Positions 35,600 to 48,256 of a DNA stretch of 64,000 nt are shown here, piece by piece. Made by a program: the position numbers and the translations under genes. The notes beneath the pieces are model-generated. The model searched no databases and had not been told where the DNA came from. It saw only the letters and a program-made list of their open reading frames with translations. This DNA comes from Tenrec ecaudatus (taxonomy: Eukaryota; Chordata; Mammalia; Afrosoricida; Tenrecidae). Position 1 is the stretch's first letter. The number at the start of each line of letters is the position of its first letter. The stretch covers positions 117,512,437-117,576,436 of the forward strand of contig NC_134538.1 in NCBI RefSeq assembly GCF_050624435.1, in the 5' to 3' direction.

Positions 35600-37334
35600 T
35601 TGGATTTGCTTTGACCTGTGCCAGAGTACCTGGTTCTTAGTCCAGGAACGGTGCACTATGTGAATTTTCCTCTATGCCTGTTCTGCTGTTTGAATTTACT
35701 TCTGTGGACTCATGTTGAACTTGTCCAGTGTTTGTGCTTGGCTAACTCCACTCAGCATAATATCATCCAACTCTTTCCACGAGACAAGAGGTTTCATCGT
35801 TTCATAACTACTTTTTAGGAATGCATAATAACTCCATTGTGTGTATATATACCATAGTTTTTTAATCCATTTGTCTATCGATGGAATTTAGGCTGTTTCC
35901 AATTCTTTGTGTTTGTAAATTGCACCACGATGAATATTGAAGAGCAGATGTCTGGTCGTGGTCCGTCTCTCATTTCTTGTGGTATGTGCTCAGTAGGAGA
36001 ATTGCTGAGTCGTGAAGTAACTCTAGTTCCATCTATTTCAGATATGGCCACATCACTTTGCAGAGTGGCTGTTCGTGTCTATAAGACCACCAGAAGTGGA
36101 TGAGATTTCTGACCTCACCACACCCCCTCCAACATTTGTTATTTTCTGACTTTTTGAATTGGGCTATCTTTGATGGTGTGAGGTGGTATCTCATAGTTGT
36201 TTTAATTTGCATTTCCAGGGTGGTTAGTGATCAGGAGCATTTTCTGATATGTTTCTTGGCCATTCGGATTTTCTCCCTGTGAATCTTTGGTTCAGGTCTT
36301 GCCCACCTCCTCAGTGGTCAATTCATGTTTTAATTATTACAGGCTTGCAGAGTTCTGTGGAGTTTAGTAATAAGCCTCTATGTGTGATGTGTCATTGCCA
36401 ACTATCTTTTCCCAGTCTGTGGACTCTCTTATTACTCTCTCAATGAAGTCTTTCGATGTACACAGGTGTCTTATCTTTAGCATGTCCCACTTGTCTATTG
36501 TAGCTCCCTCTGAGTGTTTATCCTTCCTTATTTCTGGGACCCACATATTCCCTCCACCACAGTTCTTAGGTTTGTCACAATTCCCTTGATGGTCCTAATA
36601 GTTTGGGGGTTTCCCTCGAGGTCTGTAATCGACCTTGAATTTGTTCTTGTGTACGGAGTAAGATAAAGTTTGTGCTTCATTTTTCTGCAGGTAGATATCT
36701 AGTTTTTCCAGCACCATTTATTAAAGAGGGCATCCACTTCCCATTTAATGTTTTGGGACACTTATCAAAGATCAGTTGTCTGTATTCTGCTGATTTTAAT
36801 TCTGGATTTTCTGTTCCTATCCACTGGTTCATATATCAATCATTATAACAGTGCCATGCTATTTTGACAACTGTGGCAATTTGATAAGTTTTAAAGTCAG
36901 GTAATGCAAACCCTCTACCTTTATACTTCTTCTTGATGAGTTCTTTGCTAATTCTGGGCTTCTTCCCTTTTATATGACATTGGTGGTCAGTTTTTCCATT
37001 TCTTTGAGAAAAAAAAAGATGTTGGTATTTGTATCGGGATTGCATAGAATTTATATAGTGCCTCAGGTAAGATCGACATCTTTACAATATTGAGTCTTCC
37101 AATCCATGAGCATGGGATATTCTTCTATTTGTGAAAGTCTCCTTTGGTTTCTTGTAATGGTGTTCTGTCATTTTCCTCATACAGCCCTTTTGGTTTTGGG
37201 GGATTTTTGGTTAGGTAGATCCCTGGATATCTCAATTTATTCTTGCCTATTGTGAAGGGTGCTGCCTTCTTGATGTCCTTTTCTGTGATCTTACCCAATG
37301 TATATAGAAATCCAATTGACTTCTGTTTGTTGAT
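35600..37334 (-). pseudogene. L1 ORF2 C-terminal remnant
   Basis: Minus-strand frames contain hallmark ORF2p C-terminal sequence: 'LPDFKTYQIATVVKIAW' near 36850-36960, 'YPGIYLTKNPPKPKGLYEEN' near 37150-37240 and a 'KWDMLKIRHLCTSKDFIERV' block at about 36400-36500. Frameshifts separate these blocks. It encodes no functional reverse transcriptase; the polymerase core lies in the missing 5' part. Confidence 0.85.
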
Positions 37335-37494
37335 TTTTTTTTTGGTTGAGGGTATACCAGTATATTGATGGATGATCAATGAAACCCCACAGGTTATACA
37401 AAGGAAAAAAATGGCCTTCAGAACGACTCAAATTCAGGTTGGCATCGTAGGAAAAACATGTAAACCAAAATCCCTTGTTAGAAAGAAACTTTTA

Positions 37495-37843
37495 GACAAA
37501 ATAACGAGGTATAAATTACCAAGGGCATATGAGGGAGGGGGGAAAGGGGAGGGAGGGAAAAAAAAAAGAGGACCTGATGCAAGGGGCTTAAGTGGAGAGC
37601 AAATCCCTTGAGAATGATTGGGGCAGGGAATGTATGAATGTGCTTTATACAATTGATGTATGTATATGTATGGATTGTGGTAAGAGTTGTTTGAGTCCCT
37701 AATAAAATGTAAAAGAAGAAAAGAGAAAAAAATGATTAGGGCAAAGACTGTACAGATGTGCTTTATACAATTGATGTATGTATATGTATGAACTGTGAAA
37801 AGAATTGTATCAGCCCCAATAAATTGTTAAAATAAAAAAAAAA
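37495..37843 (+). mobile_element. Young L1 3' end with doubled terminus, in the SMIM7 3' UTR
   Basis: The 15-bp repeat AGAAAGAAACTTTTA flanks it (37480-37494 and 37844-37858). It starts 'gacaaaataacgaggtataa', has one AATAAA at 37701-37706, an A-rich linker, then a second L1 terminus with AATAAA at 37818-37823 and a poly(A). Confidence 0.9.
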
Positions 37844-38966
37844 AGAAAGAAACTTTTATCTTCTGTAATGCTACTTGGGTTTGGGAACCTCATTGCCCCC
37901 CATTCTGGGTTTACTAACCAGTCAAAATTTCAAAAACGCCTACTAATCAAAAGCCTTTGGGATGTGGGCAGCTGATGGCTGGCATTTCACTCCAGTGGGC
38001 GCACCAGAGATCCCTTCTCACAGGCACTGACTTCGAAGTCACCAAGCTTCTGAGGACCAGCGCATTGGTCTCCAGCTCAAAATGACCAACGCCCAGAATG
38101 AGACCCAGAAACTCCGCCCGCCACTCATTCCAGCAATGGTACAATAAGGAACCATCCCGGGTCATTTCACTTCACCACGGGTTTCAAGGCAAAGTGAGAT
38201 GTTGACTTTTCACAGAATCCCCCTTCTGCCCCCTTCCTGGCCCACTCTCCCTTGGGAAATTGGTAGTAACGGCACCGAATTCATCTCGCCCTGCTAGCCA
38301 GCAGCTTAGTGTTTAGACGGGAAGGCCACTGTCTCTCTAACAGGTGACCTGCTCTTTTTTAAAAACTCCTGAAGTCAGCTCAGCTGCACTCTGAGGCAGA
38401 GCAGAAGCCTGTTGGGACAGAATGAGGGCAGTGGGCTTATCACTGCTTCTAGCTCTCTGAGCTGACTCGGCAGCCCTGAACTTACTTGTTCAGTCCAAAA
38501 GAAAGGCCAAGCTTCCCACCCAGCTCTCCAGGGAAAAGTGGCCAGAGACAGCTGGGCAAATCTAATCAAAATGATGGTTCTTCCAAAGAAACCAGAAAAA
38601 CCCTCAGAAAGCAGGTACTGGGCGAAGGCCTGATGGGAGAGAGATTCCAGGGCAATGGAAGGATCAAGGCAGGATGTTCCCATTGCTCCAGGTACTAACC
38701 CTCCTGAGACTCCTCTGTGGGCACCATTCAAGTCCAGAATCTAAAGCGAGAACATCTTTGGGGGGTGGGGTGGGAAATGTGGAGGGGAAGGCGTGAGGCA
38801 TCTTGGGAGACCGGGTTTCCACCTGCCCACGATTTTAAATGTCCTGGACAGGCAGGTCACTGGAATGTTCCAGAAACATTCTTGATGTCATCAGGACTGG
38901 AGCAGCTCAGCGGTGACAGCTAGGAAGGTGTGATCTTGGGTCCGTGCTTGGGTGGCGGGGAACTCA

Positions 38967-40106
<1,140 letters not shown>

Positions 40107-40194
40107 TCAAGCACTGCTATTGTGGAACTTTTGGGGTTTTCAATAGGTAGAATCATGTCATGTCTAAATAATGATAGTTTCACTTCTTTCCCAA

Positions 40195-41004
40195 GACAAT
40201 AATTACACGTAGAAATTTAGATTTAAGAACTGGATATTGCAAACTCAGCAACTTCCCATGTACAGTGAGTGTATCTCGTGATTGCATTGTCAGGTGTATA
40301 ATGGTACAGTACATACATAACCAATAATACATATGTCTTGATAGTCATAGTAAATACCTATGCTACTATCGTATGTATGTATTGTCATTTTAATATATAA
40401 AATTTACTGTAAACAATGTTTCCTTCACCTTGTAGAAGAGCAACAGTCAACCCTCTGTATTGTGTGACTCTTCAGTGTTGTGGTGCTATGTCTCTTTTCA
40501 ATTTCCTCCTACATTATTGCTGTGATGTCCACCTTCCTTAAGTAGGCCAGCTAGTGAGAGCAGCATAAAGAAATAAAGAAATATGAATTTGGAAGTGAAG
40601 TAAGAACTTATTAAACAGCATGAATGTGGAGAATCCGAAGGCTATTGCTTGTGATTTAGGAATGGTGCACTTTATAATTATGACTTCAAAAGTAAAGAAA
40701 ACATCATATCATCAGTTAAATAATCATCTCCACTGAAAGCTACAAGGCTAAGAAAAATATGAGAGGGACCTATATCAAACATGGAGACATTGCTAATGAA
40801 CTAGATTGAAGATCAAACACAAAAGCAAATCCCTCTCAGAGTGTTGACCATCACAGTTCAGGCATAAATCTTGCCCAAGGTGCTTTAAGAAAGAGCAGGA
40901 CTAGACTATGATACGGTCTTTTGCACAATGACCAAATCTCATAAAGTCCTATTTCACATAACATATGTATTATGGATGTTAAATTATGCGTGACTGTGTA
41001 TATG
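40195..41004. other. Unassigned sequence
   Basis: No gene or repeat recognised. Confidence 0.45.
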
Positions 41005-41090
41005 AGGTGGATTCCAAAGTTCATGGGAAAATGGAATTTAACTGTAACAGAACATTTCCATACACTAAAGCAATGTGTGTGTATATATCC
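41005..41090. mobile_element. Possible mariner-like MITE fragment
   Basis: 'ttccaaagttcatgggaaaa' and 'acagaacatttccatacact' resemble the ends of the element at 22255-22385. Weak evidence. Confidence 0.35.
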
Positions 41091-41326
41091 ACACACAAAG
41101 TTTTATGTCCATCTATCTACCTAGCTAGCTAGCTATGCACATAGAAAATTATCCAAAGGAAATTTTGCATTCAACTAGACCGTCCAATTCCATTCTTAAG
41201 CCATCTGCTATGACCAAATCAGTGGGGGCGTATGAAAGGACCAGGAAAAAGGCAGAGAGTGAAGGAGAAGTTTATACTGAATCTTTGTCAATTCATTTTT
41301 GCTTCTGTAGAGTGTACAGCATATAA
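41091..41326. other. Unassigned sequence
   Basis: Contains a short (CTAG)n-like run at about 41118-41134; nothing else recognised. Confidence 0.4.
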
Positions 41327-41406
41327 AACCTTATGGGGAAGTCCTAATCTGTGCTGTAGGGACACTATGAATCAGAATTGACTAGACAATAATAGGTTTG
41401 GTTTTA
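41327..41406 (+). repeat. AfroSINE 3' end, sense
   Basis: 'ctgtagggacactatgaatc' followed by 'agaattgactagacaataat' is the terminal 80 bp of the SINE. Confidence 0.8.
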
Positions 41407-41555
41407 ATCTTTTGAGTTTTGGTCATTATAAGCTCTTTTTTTAGTCTACATAATTAATGTGCCTTAGTGAGTTATGATATGGAGTGGTAGAATCTACAGT
41501 AGCTAGATCAAAGCTTCTAAAATTATGAAAATAAATAAAAAATGGAAGTAAAATA

Positions 41556-41890
41556 TATGTGGAGGGAAGGTGTGGTAGAAAGGGGGAACCAATGACAAGG
41601 ATCTACATATAACCTCCTCCCTGGGGGACAGACAACAGAAAAGTGGGTGAAGGGAGATGTCAGACAGGGAAAGATATGACAAAATAATAATTTATAAATT
41701 ATCAAGGGTTCATGAGAGAGGGGGGTTGGAGAGGGAGTGGGAAAATAAGGAGCTGATATCAAGGGCTCAAGTATAAAGCAAATATTTTGAGAATGATGAT
41801 GTCAACAAATGTATAAATGTGCTTGTCACAATGGATGGATGTATGAATTGTGATAAGAATTTTAAGAGCACCAATAAAATGATTTAAAAA
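41556..41890 (+). mobile_element. L1 3' end, 5'-truncated
   Basis: 'ggtagaaagggggaaccaat', 'aaagatatgacaaaataata', 'aagggctcaagtataaagca' and a terminal 'caccaataaaatgattt' are the standard L1 3' UTR landmarks of this window. More diverged than the copies at 13.6 and 39 kb. Confidence 0.85.
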
Positions 41891-42056
41891 TGTATATATG
41901 TAAATTATGAACACTGCAGGAAGAGACAGCTTCAGGAAAGCAATATAAAGCCTTAATCATCTTAAAAAGTGACAGGATAGAGTTATTGTGGAATTAAAGG
42001 TAGGAGTTAAAAGTGTATAGTTTTCTACACACTGCATTACATGAGATGACCTTGGA

Positions 42057-42266
42057 CGTGTTTCCCAGTGCCCTTGAGTTGATGCCAGGAGATAGTGACT
42101 CTATTGCCCACAAGAAAACACCGCAGATGAGCCATAGATGTATAGTTTCTGGGGCTGTGATTCTCCATGGGAACAGATAACCTTAATTTTCTTGGATGGA
42201 ACAGCTGTTGGGTATGAACCCCAACTTTCAGATTTGCAGTCCGACACTGAACCAAGGGGCTCCTCA
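42057..42266 (-). repeat. AfroSINE, antisense, near full length
   Basis: 'cccttgagttgatgccagga' at the left to 'gaaccaaggggctcct' (reversed head) at the right, family order kept. Confidence 0.8.
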
Positions 42267-43919
42267 TAAAGCCCCTATAGGACAAAGTCAAACGAAGTCA
42301 GAGAATTCCAAAGACTGTACTCATAATGGAAACTAACTGACCACATCTTTCATCTGGGTGGTCCAAATATCAGCGCTTTGTTAGCAGTCGCACGGCAGCA
42401 CCAAGGCTGCTCACGCGTCAGTTGCTGTCATTTTGTCTCTCCTCCATAAAACCCCAAGACGGAGTGACTGCTGGAGACAGTAGGAGAGAGTGATGGGAAG
42501 CCTGCCAGGCCCACAGGGAGAGATGGCTGAGTACAGTAGGGGGTAGGCTTGGGAAGCAGGGGCTGAAAAATAAGTAGCACTCGCTTGGGCAGGGCAATGT
42601 CTGAGTGTGGCAGGGTTGCAAACCCCCCACTTTGGGCAGTAGGGTTCAGAGTAGCATGGTGGCTAGTATCCCATAGACTGGTGAATATACCTGAATCCAG
42701 CCGCAGAGGCATGGAAGGGTCCTGGAGCTGTGTGGGTGAGGAGCGGCCCAGGCAGGCCCAACAGAAGAGCAAGCACCGTGACATGCAGAGCATCCGACTC
42801 GAACCACAGCCTGCCTGCCCAGAGACAGAGGAATTGACATGAGTAATTTGGGGAGGCATGAGGAGTTCTCCTCTGGGAATCTGTTATTGTTTTCTATCAA
42901 TAACAATGCCTTTTATTTGTAAACACTGTGTGCTTCCTGTTTCCACTTGGTCAGCACTGTGTGTTTCAATCACATAGGAATAGTACCCATGGAAGGTTGA
43001 TGCTGTTTCTCACTTCTATCATTCCTAAGGCCATCTGGAAGTTTGAGGTACCTCCTGTCTGCTTGTACAATGCAAATAAACACACATTTGTGTACAATGA
43101 TTATTACGAGTATTTTGCTAAATCATTTAAAGGTACATTTTCTTTTCTTTAAGGAGCAAGCATTCTGCCTCCTAATAATAGTCTAAAGGATAAAATATTT
43201 TGGTATATTTTTAATTTACAATAAAAAAGAAGAAGTACTTGTGCTGGTGTTACTTCACTTTTATGAAAATTGATTGAAGATGATTTTATTTCAAAGTGGA
43301 TAAATAAAAAATGACCCATACTAGATACTTTGTGAGTATATTTGATGCATTAAATCTATTAATGTACTTTTGTATATTAACTTAGTAAAACAAAAAAATA
43401 ATTCATAAAAATATTTATAGATGCTGTATATTTTATGTAAAGTTAGTAAAACTGAAAAAGATTTTCAGAAGATAACTTATAGGCATATAATTGCTATCTA
43501 TTAGTTATCAAATATTTTAAAGGCTTTGGACTTGGAATAATATACATTAAAATATGATAAACTGATAATTTAATGTATGCAGGTCTTAGAATTTACAGAG
43601 TAATAAACTAAAATTAAACACAAAAGACTCTTACATCTTGTGTGATTCGAATTTTAAGTTAAATTTAATGGGAAATTATTGATTTTCAACATATAACTTT
43701 TATGTCCACCATAGCAAAGTAGAATGAGAAGAATTCACTCCACCCTGTTGTGATTCAGATGACTAGGATTATTAGATGAACAGTATCTAGTACATACCAG
43801 GAGCTATTTTTTTGTTAGCTGAGAACTTTTGGAAACTAATCATAAAAAGAGAAACTAGCACAAAATTCATGCTGTTGTTATTGTTATTTGGTAGTATTGG
43901 GCCAGTCGGGTCAGTTCTG
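42267..43919. other. Unassigned: GC-richer block then very AT-rich block
   Basis: About 42360-42860 is GC-richer and has overlapping open frames up to 143 codons on the minus strand (42428-42859) with no recognisable similarity. About 43100-43700 is extremely AT-rich. No repeat recognised in either. Confidence 0.4.
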
Positions 43920-45827
43920 GTTTAGGTTGTTGCTGTCATTAGGTGACGGGAGTTGGTTCTGACTCATAGCGACCCTACACACAACAGAGAAAACCCTACC
44001 ACATACAGTGTTCTTCTCTATTATTCTTATGTTTGAGCTCAGAGATGCAGCCACTGTAAGACTTGTGGATAAGACTTTTATAGAGGGTTTTGGGAATCAT
44101 ACATAAACAGCATAGCCTCTCTTACTGCATCATAGTATTCAAAGTTAGGAAAATATATATAGCTTAAATGAAAGTGAAAGAGATTACTATTTATATTTGT
44201 TTCAGAGTTACCCTGAAATGTATTTCAGTTTACTAATAAGGAACAACAAATATGTTTTTCTTATTTGGATAGTTTGCCACCTACTTGTCATTCATGTTAT
44301 CTGGCTTAATGTCAGATACTTCTCAGGACAAGGCAAAATTACAGACATAAGTTTCCTTAGCATTCTAATTTATAAATTGATATTTTGACTGCTCCTTCCA
44401 TGAGTATTAATTGTGTATCTAAGCCAGATGAAATCCTCAACAATTTCAACCTTTTCTCCATTTACCATGATGTTATCTACTGGTCCAATTGTGATGATTT
44501 TGAACTTCTTACATTGAGTTTTAATCAATTCTCAAGGCGGCAATCCTTTATCTTCATCAGCAAATGCTCCAAGTCCTCCTTCCTTCCAATCAAGGTTGTA
44601 TCATCTGTATATCATAGGCAATAATAAGCCTTCCTCCAATCTCAATGACACATTATTTTTATATAATCCAGTCTGTCTGATTATTTGCTCACATATAGAT
44701 TGAAGAACTATGATGAGAGGATACAACCCTATTGCACACCTTTCCTGTAATTAAATCAGGAATTATTCCCTGTTCCATTCCCATAACTGCCTCTTGATCC
44801 ATGTACAGGTTCTGCATAAGCACAATGGAGTCTTCTGGAATTCTTCTCAAGTTTTTCCATAGTTTGTTATGATCCACACTGTTGAATGCCTTCATAGAGT
44901 CAGTAGAACGCACATAAACATCTTTGTACTATTCTCTGCTTTCAGCTAAGATGCATCTGATATTAGCAATGATATCCCTTGTTCCATATCCTCTTCTGAG
45001 TGTGGCCTTTAGCAATAACAGGTCCCTGTCAATTTGCTGCTGCATCTGGTGTTGGATGATCTTCAACAAAGTTTTAATTGTATGTGCTTTCAATTATATT
45101 GTTCTATAATTTTCTCATTCTGTTGGGTCACCTTTCTTTTTTAATATAATTTTATTAGGGGCTCATACAACTCCTAACACAATTCATACATACATCAATT
45201 GTGTAAAGCACATCTGTGCTTTCCTTACCTTCACCATTCTCAAAACATTTGCTCTCCACTTAAGCCCCTGGCATGAGGTCCTCATTTACCCCCCTCCCTC
45301 CCCATGCCCTACTCCTTCATGAACCCTTGATCATTTATAAATTATTATTTTGTCATATCTCCCTTCACCCAATTTTCTGTTGTCATAGATCCTTGTAATC
45401 TGTTCCCTCTTTCCAACCCACTCTCCCTTTACCCTCCCAATAGCGCCACCGCTGGTCCTGAAGAGATCATCCACCCTGGATTCCCTGTGTTTCCAGTTCC
45501 TATCTGTACCAGTGTACATCCTCTGGTCTAGCCAGACTTGCAAGGTAGAATTCAGATCATGATAGTGGCGGGGGGAGGGGGAAGGAAGCATTTAGGAACT
45601 AGAGGAAAGTTGTATTTTTCATCGGTGCTACATCACACCTTGACTGGCTCGTCTCCTCCCCTACACCCCCTCTTTCTTTAGAATGAGTACAAATATGGAT
45701 TTCTTCCAGTCACTTGGCCAAGCAGCTGTCTTCCAAAATTCCTGACATAGATGAGTAAGTGCTTCCAGTGCTTCATCGGTGTGTGGAAACTTTTCCATTG
45801 ATATTACATCAATTCCTGGAATCTTCT
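43920..45827 (-). mobile_element. RTE/BovB-like LINE copy A, antisense, with an L1 inserted
   Basis: The reversed 3' terminus 'tggttctgactcatagcgac' at about 43957 is followed, after a partly deleted C-terminal stretch, by reverse transcriptase region sequence from 44390 ('tttagttatgatcc'-type motifs such as 'tagtttgttatgatccacac', 'tgaatgccttcatagagtca'). RTE sequence resumes after the L1 at 45672 to about 45827. Truncated at its 5' end. Confidence 0.8.
45141..45671 (-). mobile_element. L1 3' UTR inserted in RTE copy A
   Basis: The reversed 3' end 'ttttattaggggctcataca' runs to 'gactggctcgtctcctcccc'. The short repeat CTTTCTTT at both ends (from 45132 and 45672) is the probable target duplication, and the RTE reads through on removal. 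Confidence 0.85.
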
Positions 45828-45837
45828 TCATAATGAC

Positions 45838-46128
45838 TGTGTTAAACTGGGTGGACTAGAGAAAGAAATCCAGTGACACTCATATATGTGTAAGAAAGAG
45901 CTTTATATAAGAGGTAATCATATAACGGGAAAACATCCAAGGCAGCCCAACTCAAGTCCTGAAGTCTGATACTAGTCCAGAAGTCCCTGTTCAGACCCAC
46001 TGAGTCACGTAATGATGCAGGATGCGGGCAGACCACAGGTCAGTGGGTGCAGTGTAGTTCTGATGGAGGTGGAAGCATCACAGGACTCTTGCAGGTCCCA
46101 GAGTGCCTCACCAGAAGGAAGGTGAAGG

Positions 46129-46200
<72 letters not shown>

Positions 46201-46318
46201 TTGATTTATCTCAGTCACACCTCCAAAGGAGGTCATCAAGCTACAACCAGATTGACAGTCTAACTGCTACCATATCGTCTTAGAGGTACCATGCTGACAT
46301 GCACAAAAAACTATCACA
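45838..46318 (-). mobile_element. MaLR-like solo LTR, antisense
   Basis: Starts 'tgtgttaaactgggtggact', ends 'aaaaactatcaca'. Flanks ATGAC and GTGAC (45833-45837, 46319-46323) fit a 5-bp duplication with one mutation. A pure-looking (GA)n of 70 bp sits inside at 46131-46200. Confidence 0.8.
46131..46200 (+). repeat. (GA)n microsatellite inside the LTR
   Basis: 70 bp of GA with a single interruption near 46186-46189. It lies at the same internal LTR position as the (CT)n at 6871-6896. Confidence 0.95.
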
Positions 46319-46323
46319 GTGAC

Positions 46324-46668
46324 TTTTCATACAGCTGAATGAAACACTACGCGTCCTGTGCCGCCCTCCCAGTTGGTCTTAAGTTTGAGTGCGTCAGTGC
46401 AGCCACTGCTGCCAATGCATTACATCAAAGGACTTGTCCTTTGCTGCCTTGCAGCTTTACTGCTAAGCACGGTGTTCTTCTCCAGGCGCTGAAATCTCCC
46501 AAAACCTGTCCAAAGTATTTCTAACCAAGTCTTGCCATCCTTGACTCTAAGGAGCTTTCTGGTTATACTTTATCCAAGAGAAATTTGCTTCTTCTTTTCG
46601 CAGTCCATGGAATTTTCAATACTGTTTGCAGCACAATAATTTGAATTCATTGATTCTTCTTCATGGTG
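46324..46668 (-). mobile_element. RTE 3' end copy B, antisense
   Basis: 'gctgaatgaaacactacgcg' near the left is the reversed RTE 3' end; 'gtcttgccatccttgactct', 'cgcagtccatggaattttca' follow in order. The LTR at 45838 sits inside its terminal bases, so copy B probably starts near 45828. Confidence 0.75.
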
Positions 46669-47390
46669 ACCTTTTGTACAACATAATGAAACACAGCCTG
46701 GCGCTCTGCCATTCTCACAAGTGTTGCTGTTTGAGTCCAGTGTGGTAGCTAGCATATCAGAGCATCTCATCTAGGTCTTCTTTGGCAGTGACCCTCTGCT
46801 TTTCTAGGAATAGTCTCTCCTAATAACATGCCTTAGACATGTGAGACAAAGTATTGCCATCCTTGCTGCTAAAGAATATATATGTTGGTTGAACTTTTTA
46901 AAGCCAGGCTTGTTGGTTTTGCTGGCAGTGCATGACACTTGTAATTTTCGTCCCTGACACCATAATTCAAATGTATCGATGATTTTCCTGTCTTTCTTAA
47001 TTATTGTACAGTTTTCACATATGCATGAGACTATTGAAAATACCATGACTTGGGTCAGGTTTGTCTTAACCCTCAAAGTGACCTCTGGTTTTTAAAACAC
47101 TTTAAAGACCTCTTTAATAGCATACTTGCCCAATTCTGTATATAATTCTATTTCCAAATTGCTGCTTCCATGACTGTTAATTTTGGTTCTAAGTAAAACA
47201 AACTCTTTGACAACTTCACTCTTTGACAACTTCACTCTTTTTTCCCTTTGGTCCAAACTTCCTTTACATCTGTGTGCAGGTTTCCAATGAACACAATTAT
47301 GTGCCTTTGAATATTCGTTCTTCACAATGTTATCCACAGTTTGTGATGATCCAGAGAGTTGAATACCTTTGCATCGTCTAAACAAACAAA
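46669..47390 (-). pseudogene. RTE copy C, antisense: C-terminal coding remnant
   Basis: A second 3' end begins at 'tttgtacaacataatgaaac' and leads into an open minus-strand frame (46804-47076) that is clearly the RTE C-terminal region: 'TQVMVFSIVSCICENCTIIK', 'IDTFELWCQGRKLQV' and 'LAARMAILCLTCLRHVIRRD'. It then jumps, by internal deletion, to reverse transcriptase region sequence near 47330. A 17-bp tandem repeat ('ctttgacaacttcactc') lies at about 47205-47238. Confidence 0.85.
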
Positions 47391-48256
47391 CAAAGTAAAT
47401 CTACTGGCTAGTCCAACTACAAGAACTTCCTTTTTACTTTTAACTACTAATTTCACAGTGATTTAATTTTCTGCTACTCCTCCGTTTCCCATTCCCCTCA
47501 TATGCTAAAATTATCACTTTGAATATAAAAACTGAAATATATATATATGTATATAGTTGGCTATTACTAGATCATTTAATTTTATGAAATTTTATCTAAT
47601 GCATGATGCTCAAATGCACTCCGGTAAATTCTGTCACATGTTATTCATTATCCTAAAAATGTTTCTACCTTTCTATATGGATATGTCACTTTATGTCTCC
47701 TTTGAACTATTACCTGACTCCTTTTATTGTCTTCATTATGATTTGCCATGCATGGGGTAGGGCTGTTATTCAAAGCTTATTGGGATAAGAACAGTCGCTT
47801 CCAGATATCAAACTAAAAACAGATTCCCAACTAGAAAGAAATATGTATGTTATTGTGATGCCTATTAAATATTCTCTCTTTCTGTAGACACTTGAAGTTC
47901 TATTGTTAGAGGTTATGCATCCACTCTTAATAAACTGACTACATTATGGGTTGAAAACATAACATTGCGTGATGCACTCAGGAAATAGAGGGGCTTTGTT
48001 GTGTTTAGACAATCTAAGTGAAGAAACAACAGGGGATGGATGGTCGCAAAGGATGCCCAGGTTTGTGATTGTAACCTCTGAGACAGCTGCTAAATATTTG
48101 TGCTCATTAAAGCCTACTGAAAGGCTTTCAACATTCAATTTGGGGTTTTCATTTTAGCTGTTTAACTTAATTTTATTGAAGATGCATCTGCAGAAACAGA
48201 TGTTAATCTTTCTTACTTATTGCAAATACCTTTTAAAAATATCATAAACAGCGACT
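47391..48256. other. Unassigned sequence between opposed RTE copies
   Basis: No gene or repeat recognised; small open frames only. Confidence 0.45.

Noticed and set aside
38375-38731. 118-codon minus-strand frame
   Set aside because: Falls in the inferred 3' UTR of the SMIM7 retrocopy, downstream of its stop codon.
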